Assembly: GCA_963758205.1 (NCBI GenBank)
Contig: CAVWUM010000002.1
Location: forward strand, 310,001 to 374,000
Direction of reading: 5' to 3'
Source of the DNA: Owenweeksia sp963758205
Lineage (GTDB): Bacteria; Bacteroidota; Bacteroidia; Flavobacteriales; Schleiferiaceae
DNA: 64,000 bases
Shown here: positions 36,504-46,888 of the stretch, piece by piece
How positions within the stretch are numbered: the first letter of the stretch is position 1
How the letters are laid out: each line of letters starts with the position of its first letter
Notes under the pieces: generated by a model
The model's database searches: none
The model's input: the letters and a program-made list of their open reading frames with translations, nothing else
What the model was told of the DNA's origin: nothing
Position numbers and translations under genes: made by a program

Positions 36504-39500
36504 ATGAGGAAGTTTATACTCCTTTTTTGTGCTGTTGGCTTTATATCCTTTAGTGCAAACTCACAAGTCACACTTTACATGGAAAACTTTGACACTGTAC
36601 CACACAACGTGGTTACGGGTCAGGTTGGTAACCCTCCCACCGCGTGGAATGACACCAACAATGTTTTCAGATCCCCAGGTCAATCATTTCACCTGAGGCC
36701 TGACAGGGTTACTCCAGCACCAACTACCACTGAAGTTTGGTTTCAAACTCCTGCATTCAGTACGGTGGGTAATCCCTATGTGTTTATGGAGTTCAGCCAC
36801 ATTTGTAAGCTGTACTTCCTTAATAAGGGTACCGTTGAAATTTCTACGGATGGGGGTAACACCTTTGCGCCTATTGACAAATCCTTTTACAAAGGTAGTA
36901 GCGTGGGTCAGGGTCAGTATGGTGGCTCCGGAGGCCAGGAAGAATTTAATGAGGCTACTTATTTTGGCCAAGGTAACATCTGGCAGTTTCAAACCAACTC
37001 TACCCCAACCAACCAGTGGTGGGTTACGGAGCAGTTTGACCTTACCGGGGCAGCTTCCAATGCCTCAGGTACTCAATTTGTAGGTTATCCTGATGTTAGA
37101 ATCAGGTTTAAAGCTACTCTTAATAATTTACCACCTACAGGGTTTTACGCTGGCTGGTGGATTGAGGATATTAAGATTACCGCATCTCCTTGTGAGCTTG
37201 ATCCTCCAAAACTTAATTTTAACTATACTTCTTTCCCTTGTATTCAAAACAAACCGGAAAATGGTTTGGTAGGTAATACTTCCAATAATTATCCTGTAGG
37301 AGTTAGGGTAACAGACGCAGGTGGCTATAATACTGGCGTGGATAGTGTATCCTTATATTACAGCATTAATGGCGCTACACCATTCAGCCAAATTACAATG
37401 TCAATTTTTCAAAACCCGGAATACAGAGCCCTTATTCCAAACGTAATGGTTGGAGATACTGTAAGATGGTATGTAGTAGCTGAAGATATTGGTTGCCCTA
37501 TACCTGATCTTAACAATAGCGCCCGGGCACCGGATTTACTGTATTTCACCCAATCAAGTTTAGATACTCAAAAATACCGGGGCTTTTACACCTTTTGGGT
37601 AGATTCTGCCTTGCCCGCTAAGTGTGGTACCCCCTATTGTGGTGCCTACCCTTATGTAGAGCAATCCTTTCCTTATACCATTGACTTTGAAGCGTCACGT
37701 TGGGGTGCTACCGGTACTGTCAGAGGAGTTCCGGTTGGACAGCCACATTACTTTGAAAATAACAATGGTAATAATCCTGCTATGGCTGGCTGGACAGTTC
37801 GTTCCGGCCCAACACCCAGTTCTCCTTTTACAGGATCCGCAGTTGATCACACAACGGGCACAGCTAATGGTAAATATATTTATCTGGAAAGTAATACTAC
37901 CACCGCACCAAATGGTCCTAGCTTAAATGGAACGGCATTTTTTATTACTCCATGTATTAACCTTAAAAATGCACCAAGTTGTCTTTCAATGGAATTTTGG
38001 TACCACATGTATGGTAACAACATTGCAGACTTAAGAGTTGAAATAGATACAGCTGATGGTTCCACACCCTTTGATTATCACAAGTTTTACCATGTAATTT
38101 CAGGTCAGCAGCAAACTAACCAATCTGACCCATGGCGCAGGGCCGTAGTGGATTTGAGTCCATTCATAGGAGATATCATCAGGATTTCATTCAGAGCCGG
38201 TACTAATGGTGTAAATGGTGATATTGCTATAGATGACATCAGGTTATTCCAGCCGGATACTATGGATGTTGAAATCATTTCAAATGACTTTCCAAAAAAT
38301 GGATTTTGTGATTATGTGAATCAGCCTGTTAAGATTAAAGTGCGTAACAACGCTTGTTTAACTCTTAACAAAATCCCTGTAGCGTATAACTATTTTAACG
38401 GAACCACTAACTCTGTTACCGTATGGGATACCGTACGAACCCCACTTGGCTTAGGTGATACTACCACCTTTACATTTAGCCAACCCCTAACTTTTAGTGC
38501 CTTTGGTAACTACAGGGTAAAAACATGGGCTAATCTGGCTGGAGATCAAAAGAGATCCAATGATACTGCGCAAGGTCAGCAAATAACCTACGTTCAGCCA
38601 ATTTCAAACTTCCCGTTTATCGAGGATTTTGAAAACGGGCAATATCTTACACAAAACCTTGGAAATAATTGGTTTGTATTTACCAATGGTGTAGCGCCAA
38701 ACTTCCGCTGGCAAGTGGGCAGGCAGCTAACGCAAACGCGTAACACAGGGCCTTCACAGGGTTTCCACCATGAGGGACAATATTTGTACGCAGCCTCTAA
38801 CAGCACCTCCGGTACGGCTACAACTTATATGAGGACACAGTGTATTGACCTTTCCACCTTTGCCACAAATGATCCTGTAGTAGTGGAGTTCTTTTACCAT
38901 GGTAATGGTAACAACATAAGCAGATTGGATGTACAGGTTTCAAGAGCTACTCAGGATTTGAATACCTGGACTACAGTGCCTGGTGGTACAATTTTATCCG
39001 GCCAGATGCCTCAGAACACGGAGTTGGATGAATGGTCGTTTAAGCGCGTTAACTTATCGCAATACGCTGGTGAAGACATAAAACTGCGCTTTGCTGTAAC
39101 CAGAACAGGAGCCGGTGATCAAACAGATTTTGCAATTGATAAAGTGCGGATATACAAGCAGCTTGTAAATGATGCCGGTGCCTTTACTATTGACAGACCA
39201 GGTGCACAGGCTACACCTGCTAATACTAAAGCCGGTAGGGTAACCATTATTAATTATGGTACGGCCACATTAAATACATGTACTGTTCATTATCAGATAA
39301 CTCCGCTGTGTGGTAACCCTCCTGCTCCCCCCGTTACGTATTCACAATACTTTACCGGGCTTAACATAGCTTCAGGAAACAGCGCACAAGTAACCTTAAA
39401 CAATGCTCCGGCTACCTTCCCTGCCGGTGAAATGAGGATCACCGCTTATACCTCCAACGTTAATGGTACAAGTTCTACTGCTGGCGACACCTACAGGTTT

Positions 39501-41486
39501 AACGATACTATTTCAAGAAGGGTAATTGGTATTGCGGAATATGACATTCCATTTGCTAATAACTTTGACGACTGTAACTTTGAGCAATTTGGTACTTACC
39601 CTGATAGAAGTGCAAGCAACCCAAGTGCCCCCTATTTACTTCAGTGGGAATTGGGTACACCTGCCGCTATCAATAACCCTTCAAATATCAAGTCTCCAAG
39701 GTCCAGCCCCAATGCATGGGTTACAAACCTTGACGGAAACTTTTTGGTAGGAACCAGAGAAGCCTTAAAGATGCCGGTGTTTGATAAATTCGATACCGTC
39801 TTCAAAGCTGAATTAAGGTTCTGGCAGAATATTGATTTTGGACAATCTGTTGGCGCAAGTTCTTATAATGTGGCAGGTTCAATTCTTTATCGTTACCAGG
39901 GTAATTTTGAAGTTTTAGGTGGTCAGTTCCAGTCTCCGAATATTGGGGTGAACTGGCACGGAACCTGTATCGGTACACCGGCTTCTACACTGTTTGGTGG
40001 TGGGCCGGCATTTGTAGCGTCAACTACGCCAAAACCAGCCTGTATTAGTAATACCGGTGGCGCATGGCAAAATGGATGGATTTACACCATGTTCCCGCTT
40101 GATGAATTCAATGGTGATACCATTTCCAAATTAGAGATGGTTTTTGAATTTGCTTCTTCTTCAACAATGGCACAATCAAACGCAAGAGGTGGTTGGGGTA
40201 TTGATGACTTTGCCATCTACATCCCACCTCAAAACAGTGCACATCCAGTGGATGTTACCACTGTAAGTCCTCTTCCTTTCCCTGGTATTGATCAAACACT
40301 TGAAATTACTTTTGAAAATACCGGTGGTAAGGTGTTGAATGACTTTGTTTACGATGTTTGGCTGGATGGTATAGGTACCGGAACAAAATTGAATACGGCC
40401 CCGGTACCTTTTTCAAATCCAAGTTCTAAACCCTGGTTCCGTGGTGAAACCAGAAAAGATGCACCATCTCCGGTAATTTGGCCTGCTAATCTTGTTACTT
40501 CCGGACAGCATGAGATATGCATTATTACCTCAAGACCGAATGGTAAACAAGATAACCTTGTTGCTGATGACACCTTATGTAAAATTATCTCTGTAATCAA
40601 AGAGGTGGATATTACTTCTATTGGAGATTTTGACTATTGTGACGACTTTGAAACTGCGAATGATTACAAATGGATCACCAAGAATTCTAAAGATTACAGT
40701 AGTGTTACGTCATGGGAGGAAGGAACCCCGGTTCAATTCCCAACTGCCCATAGCGGAAGTAATGTATGGATGACCGGTTTAAACAGCAACTACATTGATG
40801 GTGATGCATCTGCACTATTTACTCCTGTTTTCCTTGTTGACTCAGGTCAGATTTATGAAATTAACTTCTGGCACCAGGTACAGTCTGAAAAGTATCATGA
40901 TGGTGGTAACGTAGAATATTCGCTTGATGGCGGTATTACGTTTTTCCCAATAGGCTGGGCAAAACAACAGTGGTATAACACTCCGTTTGTAACGGCATTG
41001 AGCCAGATACGTGGCGGTTGGACTGATACCACCGGTGGATGGACAGAAGCTAAATGGCGTTTAAGGTTCAGTATTGATACCAAGGTGATTTTAAGATTCA
41101 GGTTTGGTGCCGACTTTGACATTACCGATGCCGGCTGGGCTATTGATGATTTCTGTATCAGAAAAGATACGGCCAGTCAAAATCCTGATGGTCCGGATAT
41201 CGGACTTGAGGAACCAACAATTTCTGATAATGTGATTGTTGGTAATCTATCACCAAACCCTGCAAGTCAAAATACTTCTTTGGGTATTTTCCTTCCTGAA
41301 CCAAAAATGATGAATGTAAGAGTATTCAACGTAGTTGGTCAGCTGGTTACTTCTTCTGAGAAGAAATACCAGGAAGGTGTAGGCACTATAGATTTTGATA
41401 CTAATAAATGGAAGAGCGGAATTTACTTTATAACTGTAGAGTATGATGGAAATGCGGTAACCCGTAAACTGATTATTTCGCAATAG
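36504..41486 (+). CDS. giant T9SS-secreted protein with about five MAM-like jelly-roll repeats
   Basis: About 1660 residues from ATG 36504, the first codon before the signal peptide (MRKFILLFCAVGFISFSANSQ) and downstream of a good promoter; the longer frame from 36438 would overlap the promoter. I count about five jelly-roll domains resembling MAM/LamG modules, each opening with a (D/E)-F-(E/D) motif (ENFDTVP, IDFEASRW, EDFENGQY, NNFDDCNF, DDFETAND) and closing with (A/G)-I-(D/E)-D-(I/F) (IEDIKI, AIDDIRLF, AIDKVRIY, GIDDFAIY, AIDDFCI). CARDB/fibronectin-like spacers lie between them. The end is a T9SS type A sorting domain (LSPNPASQNTSLGIF, KWKSGIYFITVEYDG). Surface adhesin-like or scaffold; no enzyme motif recognised. 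Confidence 0.85.
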   Translation: MRKFILLFCAVGFISFSANSQVTLYMENFDTVPHNVVTGQVGNPPTAWNDTNNVFRSPGQSFHLRPDRVTPAPTTTEVWFQTPAFSTVGNPYVFMEFSHICKLYFLNKGTVEISTDGGNTFAPIDKSFYKGSSVGQGQYGGSGGQEEFNEATYFGQGNIWQFQTNSTPTNQWWVTEQFDLTGAASNASGTQFVGYPDVRIRFKATLNNLPPTGFYAGWWIEDIKITASPCELDPPKLNFNYTSFPCIQNKPENGLVGNTSNNYPVGVRVTDAGGYNTGVDSVSLYYSINGATPFSQITMSIFQNPEYRALIPNVMVGDTVRWYVVAEDIGCPIPDLNNSARAPDLLYFTQSSLDTQKYRGFYTFWVDSALPAKCGTPYCGAYPYVEQSFPYTIDFEASRWGATGTVRGVPVGQPHYFENNNGNNPAMAGWTVRSGPTPSSPFTGSAVDHTTGTANGKYIYLESNTTTAPNGPSLNGTAFFITPCINLKNAPSCLSMEFWYHMYGNNIADLRVEIDTADGSTPFDYHKFYHVISGQQQTNQSDPWRRAVVDLSPFIGDIIRISFRAGTNGVNGDIAIDDIRLFQPDTMDVEIISNDFPKNGFCDYVNQPVKIKVRNNACLTLNKIPVAYNYFNGTTNSVTVWDTVRTPLGLGDTTTFTFSQPLTFSAFGNYRVKTWANLAGDQKRSNDTAQGQQITYVQPISNFPFIEDFENGQYLTQNLGNNWFVFTNGVAPNFRWQVGRQLTQTRNTGPSQGFHHEGQYLYAASNSTSGTATTYMRTQCIDLSTFATNDPVVVEFFYHGNGNNISRLDVQVSRATQDLNTWTTVPGGTILSGQMPQNTELDEWSFKRVNLSQYAGEDIKLRFAVTRTGAGDQTDFAIDKVRIYKQLVNDAGAFTIDRPGAQATPANTKAGRVTIINYGTATLNTCTVHYQITPLCGNPPAPPVTYSQYFTGLNIASGNSAQVTLNNAPATFPAGEMRITAYTSNVNGTSSTAGDTYRFNDTISRRVIGIAEYDIPFANNFDDCNFEQFGTYPDRSASNPSAPYLLQWELGTPAAINNPSNIKSPRSSPNAWVTNLDGNFLVGTREALKMPVFDKFDTVFKAELRFWQNIDFGQSVGASSYNVAGSILYRYQGNFEVLGGQFQSPNIGVNWHGTCIGTPASTLFGGGPAFVASTTPKPACISNTGGAWQNGWIYTMFPLDEFNGDTISKLEMVFEFASSSTMAQSNARGGWGIDDFAIYIPPQNSAHPVDVTTVSPLPFPGIDQTLEITFENTGGKVLNDFVYDVWLDGIGTGTKLNTAPVPFSNPSSKPWFRGETRKDAPSPVIWPANLVTSGQHEICIITSRPNGKQDNLVADDTLCKIISVIKEVDITSIGDFDYCDDFETANDYKWITKNSKDYSSVTSWEEGTPVQFPTAHSGSNVWMTGLNSNYIDGDASALFTPVFLVDSGQIYEINFWHQVQSEKYHDGGNVEYSLDGGITFFPIGWAKQQWYNTPFVTALSQIRGGWTDTTGGWTEAKWRLRFSIDTKVILRFRFGADFDITDAGWAIDDFCIRKDTASQNPDGPDIGLEEPTISDNVIVGNLSPNPASQNTSLGIFLPEPKMMNVRVFNVVGQLVTSSEKKYQEGVGTIDFDTNKWKSGIYFITVEYDGNAVTRKLIISQ

Positions 41487-41506
41487 TCCTCTTAATATTT
41501 TATTTC

Positions 41507-41543
41507 AAGGCCCGTCAAGCTAAGTGTTTGACGGGCCTTTTTT
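41507..41543 (+). terminator. intrinsic terminator
   Basis: Perfect 12-bp stem AAGGCCCGTCAA (41507-41518) and 41528-41539, 9-nt loop, T-run to 41543. Confidence 0.92.
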
Positions 41544-41652
41544 ATGTCATATTTTCAGTGTTCATCGTGCTATACGCGCCAATTTGACCGTCTATCTACC
41601 CTCCTATTTAATTGGACTTATAATTGACCGCCAACAGGCAAAAAATAGAATT

Positions 41653-44271
41653 ATGGACTTTAATAAATTCACTATAAAAACCCAGGAGGCTATACAGCGG
41701 GCACAGCAAATAGCAATGGAAAATGGTCAGCAAACCGTTGAAAATGCCCACCTGATGAAGGCTGTCTTTGATGTGGATGAAAACATACTCCCCTTTATCC
41801 TGAAAAAGTTAGGAGTCAATGTACCAATATTTGAACAGACCCTGGACCGCGAAATTCTCTCTTTCCCTAAAGTAGAGGGCGCAAACATGAACTTTTCGCG
41901 CTATACAGCCGAAACCTTTAACCGGGCTATTTCAATGTTGAAAGAATGGGGCGATGACTACGTTTCATTGGAGCACCTGATAATTGCCCTGTTTAAAGGT
42001 GGAGACAGTGTAAGCCGGATGATGAAGGATAATGGCATCACGGAAAAAAACCTGAAAGCGGCTATTGAAGAATTACGCAAAGGGAAAAAGGCAACTACTG
42101 CCAGTGCGGAAGACTCCTATAACTCATTAAACAAATATGCAACTAACTTAAACCAGCTAGCTGCCGATGGTAAGCTCGATCCTGTGATTGGTCGGGATGA
42201 GGAAATAAGGCGTGTACTGCAAATACTATCAAGGCGCACTAAAAACAATCCCATACTTATTGGCGAACCCGGTGTTGGTAAAACGGCTATTGCCGAAGGT
42301 ATGGCACACCGCATAATAAAAGGTGATGTACCCGAAAACCTGAAAGACAAACAGATTTTTGGTTTGGATATGGGAGCACTTGTAGCTGGTGCTAAATACA
42401 AAGGTGAATTTGAGGAAAGGCTAAAAGCCGTTGTTAAAGAGGTAACTGAATCTGATGGGCGCATCGTATTATTTATTGATGAGATACACACCCTGGTTGG
42501 AGCCGGTGGTGGCGAAGGTGCCATGGATGCAGCCAATATTTTGAAGCCGGCCCTGGCCCGTGGTGAACTGCGTGCGGTAGGTGCCACTACTCTTGCTGAG
42601 TATCAAAAGTATTTTGAGAAAGATAAGGCTCTGGAAAGGCGATTTCAGAAGGTAACCGTGAATGAACCCGACACTGAATCGGCCATTTCAATATTGAGGG
42701 GTATAAAGGAAAAGTATGAATCTCACCATAAAGTGAGGATTAAGGATGAGGCTATACTTGCTTCGGTTGAACTTTCGCAACGCTATATAACCGATAGGTT
42801 TTTGCCGGATAAGGCTATTGACCTTATTGATGAGGCTGCATCAAAACTTAGGATGGAGATGAACTCCAAACCGGAAGAAATTGATGTGCTGGATCGTAAA
42901 ATAATGCAGCTTGAAATTGAACTGGAGGCCATAAAGCGCGAAGGTGATAAAGATAAAATGCGGGAATTGCAAAAAGATCTGGCTGACCTTAATGAAGAAC
43001 GAAACGGACTGAATGCCAAGTGGGAAGAAGAAAAGGGCGTGGTTGAAGGCATACAGAAGGCCAAGGAAGACCTGGAACAACTGAAGCTGGAAGCCGAGCA
43101 GGCGGAGCGCAGTGGAGACTATGGTAAAGTTGCCGAAATCCGCTATGGTAAGGTGAAGGAGGCTGAAGAAAGGCTGTCAAAATTCGAAAGCCAGATTGAA
43201 TCGCTACAAAACTCCTCCCCTCTTATTAAAGAGGAGGTGGATAGCGAGGATGTGGCTGATGTGGTAAGCCGCTGGACTGGCATCCCTGTATCGAAAATGC
43301 TGGAAAGCGAACGGGAAAAGCTATTGCGCCTGGAAGATGAATTGCACAAGCGAGTTGTTGGTCAGAAGGAAGCTATCATGGCCGTTTCGGATGCTGTGCG
43401 CAGAAGCAGAGCAGGTTTACAGGATGAAAACAGACCTATTGGTTCATTTGTATTTTTTGGTACCACAGGTGTAGGTAAAACTGAGGTAGCCAAAGCGCTT
43501 GCCGAATACCTGTTTAATGATGAGCATGCCCTTACCCGTATTGACATGAGTGAATACCAGGAGCGCCATGCGGTGAGCCGATTGATTGGGGCTCCTCCCG
43601 GATATGTGGGTTATGATGAAGGTGGGCAACTGACGGAGGCTGTGCGCAGGAAGCCTTATTCTGTAGTGCTGCTGGATGAAATTGAAAAGGCCCATCCTGA
43701 TGTATTCAATATTTTACTACAAGTACTGGATGAAGGCCGGCTTACCGATAACAAAGGCCGGGTAGCGAACTTCAGGAATACCATCATTATCATGACTTCA
43801 AACTTGGGCAGCCACCTGATACAGGAGAAATTTGAACGCATAAATGATGAGAATAAAGAGCAGGTTTATGAAGATACCCGCGATGAAATTGTGAGTATGC
43901 TAAAACAGACCATCCGCCCTGAGTTTATTAACAGGATAGATGAGTTGATTATGTTTTTGCCGCTGGAGAAAGATGATATTCGCCAGATTGTGAGATTGCA
44001 GTTTAACTGGGTAAAACGCCTGCTTAAAAAGCAACATATAGCTATAGACATTACAAACAGTGCATTGGATTACCTTGCTGATGTGGGCTTTGACCCTCAG
44101 TTTGGAGCACGGCCGGTAAAAAGGCTTATTCAAAAGCGAATAATGAATGAGCTATCCAAAAGCATTTTGGGCAACAAGGTTGAAAAAAATGAATTGATAC
44201 TGGTGGATACCGAAAATGGCAGTTTGATTTTCAGGAATGAACCTGTAGAATTACCATCATTTGAAAAGTAA
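41653..44271 (+). CDS. clpB: ATP-dependent disaggregase ClpB
   Basis: About 872 residues from ATG 41653 (MDFNKFTIKTQEAIQRAQ), the standard ClpB N-terminus. It has the Clp-N domain, AAA+ module 1 with Walker A GEPGVGKTAIAE and Walker B FIDEIH, a long Glu/Lys-rich coiled-coil middle domain (about 400-525) that defines ClpB against ClpA/ClpC, AAA+ module 2 with Walker A GTTGVGKTEVAK and Walker B LLDEIEKAHP, and the C-terminal ClpB domain (FGARPVKRLIQ). It extracts proteins from aggregates with DnaK. No CIRCE-like inverted repeat was seen upstream. Confidence 0.97.
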   Translation: MDFNKFTIKTQEAIQRAQQIAMENGQQTVENAHLMKAVFDVDENILPFILKKLGVNVPIFEQTLDREILSFPKVEGANMNFSRYTAETFNRAISMLKEWGDDYVSLEHLIIALFKGGDSVSRMMKDNGITEKNLKAAIEELRKGKKATTASAEDSYNSLNKYATNLNQLAADGKLDPVIGRDEEIRRVLQILSRRTKNNPILIGEPGVGKTAIAEGMAHRIIKGDVPENLKDKQIFGLDMGALVAGAKYKGEFEERLKAVVKEVTESDGRIVLFIDEIHTLVGAGGGEGAMDAANILKPALARGELRAVGATTLAEYQKYFEKDKALERRFQKVTVNEPDTESAISILRGIKEKYESHHKVRIKDEAILASVELSQRYITDRFLPDKAIDLIDEAASKLRMEMNSKPEEIDVLDRKIMQLEIELEAIKREGDKDKMRELQKDLADLNEERNGLNAKWEEEKGVVEGIQKAKEDLEQLKLEAEQAERSGDYGKVAEIRYGKVKEAEERLSKFESQIESLQNSSPLIKEEVDSEDVADVVSRWTGIPVSKMLESEREKLLRLEDELHKRVVGQKEAIMAVSDAVRRSRAGLQDENRPIGSFVFFGTTGVGKTEVAKALAEYLFNDEHALTRIDMSEYQERHAVSRLIGAPPGYVGYDEGGQLTEAVRRKPYSVVLLDEIEKAHPDVFNILLQVLDEGRLTDNKGRVANFRNTIIIMTSNLGSHLIQEKFERINDENKEQVYEDTRDEIVSMLKQTIRPEFINRIDELIMFLPLEKDDIRQIVRLQFNWVKRLLKKQHIAIDITNSALDYLADVGFDPQFGARPVKRLIQKRIMNELSKSILGNKVEKNELILVDTENGSLIFRNEPVELPSFEK

Positions 44272-44274
44272 CAG

Positions 44275-44297
44275 AAAGCGCCTTAGGGCGCTTTTTT
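44275..44297. terminator. intrinsic terminator between clpB and the cytochrome gene
   Basis: Stem AAAGCGCC (44275-44282) with GGCGCTTT (44287-44294), tetraloop, T-run to 44297. The T-run overlaps the stop codon of the convergent cytochrome gene. Confidence 0.85.
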
Positions 44298-46269
44298 ACT
44301 TATTACCAAGTAAATATGAGCGGGCAGATTTAGCCTTTTCGTTATTGGGGTTTATTCGTAGCACCTCATCGATGGCCTTCATTGCATTTGGCTTGTTTTC
44401 CTGTAGGATATAAAATGAAGCCATATTCAGCCAGCCTTTTTCATAGTCCGGATCTTCGGCTAATGATCGTTCCAGATGAATCTGCGCAAGCTGAAGTTTA
44501 CCTTGCTGTAAGTAAACAAAACCAAGGTTATTGAGGGCCTCCTTATGATTAGGCAACTCCTTCAGCAGTTTCTTGAATACGCTAATACCCTCATCTACCC
44601 TACCGGCAGCCACAAGTGCGGTGGCATACTTATTCAAAAAATCAGGAATGTAGGGCGCCAGTTCTGTGGCCTTTTTATAGAAGTCCAACGATTTACTATT
44701 TCCCAGATTACTGTAAGCCTCCCCTATTCTGTAAGCCGTCCAGGCATCATCATTGTCATAGCTTGTTTTGGTTAAACTATTTAATAAATCAGCCTCACCC
44801 ACTTTTTCTACAAATGTGGCCACGGCCTGGTAATCCTGTCTTAAATAATAATAGTGTACCCAAAGGTTTTTGTATTGAGATTGCGGCCCTAGTTTTTTTA
44901 GAAAGTATGAAGCACTATCCAGCATGTACGCTTTGTTATCAAATCGTTCAAACTGCTGCAAATAGGCCACCGCTTTACTTCGGGTTGTTGGCTTATCATT
45001 ATTTACGGCCACTAATCCCAAAAACTTCTTCAGGCCGGTGGTGTCCTTCACTTTACCCGGCACTTTTATTTTATGATCATGCACCGTAACATGCGGTATA
45101 TCAGTAGATGAAGATTTAGGCATGTGGCAGGCCACACAGTTATAATCCATTGCTTTTAAGCGCGATTCCTCTTCCGTACACTCATGTTTCGGGGCTCCGC
45201 TATGGCAGTTGTAGCAGCTTTTATTAAACTGATTGCTCTCTGTAACTTTTACAGAGATATGCGGATTATGGCAGGAAACACAGTTAAAATTCTCCTTACT
45301 GTTGATGTAGCATTCGCTCTGCTTAAAGCGATCCACATGCGAGGCCATTATAAACTCATCCTCAGAATTGGAGTAGCGGGGCAGGTAAATATCCATAACC
45401 GAATTGAGTTTCATACCCGGTTTAAAATCAAAAAAGCTTTTGCCCTCGGCTACCACTGAGTTACCCTGAAGGTGGCATCGCTGGCAAGCCTCAAATTGTA
45501 AATTAACAGGTAACTTTTTAAGGTTTACAATGGAGTAGTCAATGGCTTTGGAGGTATCCACCAACTTACCGGCTTTCATTCGCTTTACATGTAACTCCCC
45601 CGGGCCATGGCAGCGCTCACAATTTATGGCCATGGGCACTTTGCTGTATTTGTTTATGGAACCCGGCACAAATCCCGTAGGCATTGCATTATGGCAACTG
45701 GTGCACTCCAGGCCTATTTTACGCTCAAAGCGGGAGTTTGCGCCATCTTCGTAACCAGGAGGCAAATCAAGTTTACCCTTTTGAGCATACCAGGTAAAAG
45801 GCGCCTGAAAAAGGTAGTTATGATATTCATAAATATGGGAGTTGGTGTGTTGCCCGCTGCCCACCACATAATCCACCGTCACCTGTTTTTTGTAAATGGT
45901 ATCTTTTCCGCGCAAGCGAAACTCCTTTACATACAGGCTATCATTTTTCCAAAAAGGGTGGTAATTGAGATTGTGATACGAATCAAACAAGGTGCTATTG
46001 CCTGAAATATCGGCTATACTTTTGGCCGTATCGGCCACGCCAAATGAAGAGCCCATGCCGGTGTGAATAAAGGTATTGTAAATATCAGAGTGGCATTGGC
46101 GGCAGGTTTCTAAACCTACGTAATCCACGGTATCACTATGGTTGAGATAGACTAGTGTTTCCTCCTCAACATCAGGTTCGGGTGCATCTCCGCTACACCG
46201 GGCAATTACAAATACCAGAACTGAAAGTATTATGATAACTCTCCATTTCCAGTTGCCCTTACTGCTCAT
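44296..46269 (-). CDS. seven-haem c-type cytochrome with TPR tail
   Basis: A 657-residue extracytoplasmic protein with an N-terminal membrane anchor/signal (about residues 9-24; the IARC context is a poor lipobox). Seven CxxCH haem sites are seen: CRQCH (56-60), CTSCH, CERCH, CQRCH, CVSCH, CYNCH and CVACH, with extra His residues that could be distal ligands. This first part resembles cytochrome c554/NrfA-like multihaem proteins. The C-terminal third (about 480-657) is TPR repeats (NHKEALNNLGFVYLQQGKL, PDYEKGWLNMASFYILQ). Probably a periplasmic electron carrier or oxidoreductase with a protein-docking tail. It overlaps the GNAT gene by 4 bp (ATGA). Confidence 0.9.
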   Translation of the reverse strand: MSSKGNWKWRVIIILSVLVFVIARCSGDAPEPDVEEETLVYLNHSDTVDYVGLETCRQCHSDIYNTFIHTGMGSSFGVADTAKSIADISGNSTLFDSYHNLNYHPFWKNDSLYVKEFRLRGKDTIYKKQVTVDYVVGSGQHTNSHIYEYHNYLFQAPFTWYAQKGKLDLPPGYEDGANSRFERKIGLECTSCHNAMPTGFVPGSINKYSKVPMAINCERCHGPGELHVKRMKAGKLVDTSKAIDYSIVNLKKLPVNLQFEACQRCHLQGNSVVAEGKSFFDFKPGMKLNSVMDIYLPRYSNSEDEFIMASHVDRFKQSECYINSKENFNCVSCHNPHISVKVTESNQFNKSCYNCHSGAPKHECTEEESRLKAMDYNCVACHMPKSSSTDIPHVTVHDHKIKVPGKVKDTTGLKKFLGLVAVNNDKPTTRSKAVAYLQQFERFDNKAYMLDSASYFLKKLGPQSQYKNLWVHYYYLRQDYQAVATFVEKVGEADLLNSLTKTSYDNDDAWTAYRIGEAYSNLGNSKSLDFYKKATELAPYIPDFLNKYATALVAAGRVDEGISVFKKLLKELPNHKEALNNLGFVYLQQGKLQLAQIHLERSLAEDPDYEKGWLNMASFYILQENKPNAMKAIDEVLRINPNNEKAKSARSYLLGNK

Positions 46270-46796
46270 TTGGTATTTAATAATTGTAAAAAATGTAAAT
46301 CTTTAAAAGTGGTACCGCTCCGCAGCCAGTGCTTTTGGGTACCATTTATTGTAAACCCCGCACCTTCAAACAGCTTAAGGCTGTTTATATTATCAGTATG
46401 GATATTACAATACAACTGTCGCAGATTAAAATGATTAAAGCAATAATCAATCAAAAGGTCTAAAGTTTCACGGCCCAGGCCTTTATTTCTGCTGCGCTCC
46501 TGCGCGATGATTATACCAACTCCGGCCCGGCTGTTAAAGGCATCAAAATCAAAAATATCAATGGTACCAACGGTATGGCCAGTGGCTATTTCATCAATCA
46601 TCAGCCGCAATTGGCCCACTTTGTAAATATCCTGCTGTGCATTATTTACATATTTGGTAATCGTATCTCTGCTGAATGGGGCCATGGTACCGCTTACCTC
46701 CCAGTTAGCCGTATCATTCTCCCAGCTCAGTATCAGATTTACATCTGATGGCTCAACGGCTCTCAATCTTACCTTTTCACCCTGCAGCAACTTCAT
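46266..46796 (-). CDS. GNAT-family N-acetyltransferase (RimJ/RimL type)
   Basis: A 176-residue acetyltransferase: N-terminal VRLRAVEPSDVNLILSWEND, the acetyl-CoA loop in QERSRNKGLGRETLDLLIDY, and YCNIHTDNINSLKLFEGAGF, all of the RimJ/RimL subgroup. It transfers an acetyl group to an amine; the substrate may be a protein N-terminus or a small molecule. Its stop overlaps the cytochrome start, but the functions look unrelated. Confidence 0.9.
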   Translation of the reverse strand: MKLLQGEKVRLRAVEPSDVNLILSWENDTANWEVSGTMAPFSRDTITKYVNNAQQDIYKVGQLRLMIDEIATGHTVGTIDIFDFDAFNSRAGVGIIIAQERSRNKGLGRETLDLLIDYCFNHFNLRQLYCNIHTDNINSLKLFEGAGFTINGTQKHWLRSGTTFKDLHFLQLLNTK

Positions 46797-46888
46797 ATTT
46801 TCCTAAAATGGATATTTCAAACTTCATTTCTACTGTACCAAATAATCATGAACTAACAGTACCTAATGCCCCATTGGGGGTGGGGGCT

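Noticed and set aside
41524..41652. N-terminal extension of ClpB
   Set aside because: It begins in the terminator of the upstream gene and ClpB homologues start as MDFNKFT-like sequence, here ATG 41653.
46797..46888. CCCC/GGGG stretch after dapF as a terminator
   Set aside because: Only a very short stem with no T-run on the dapF strand.
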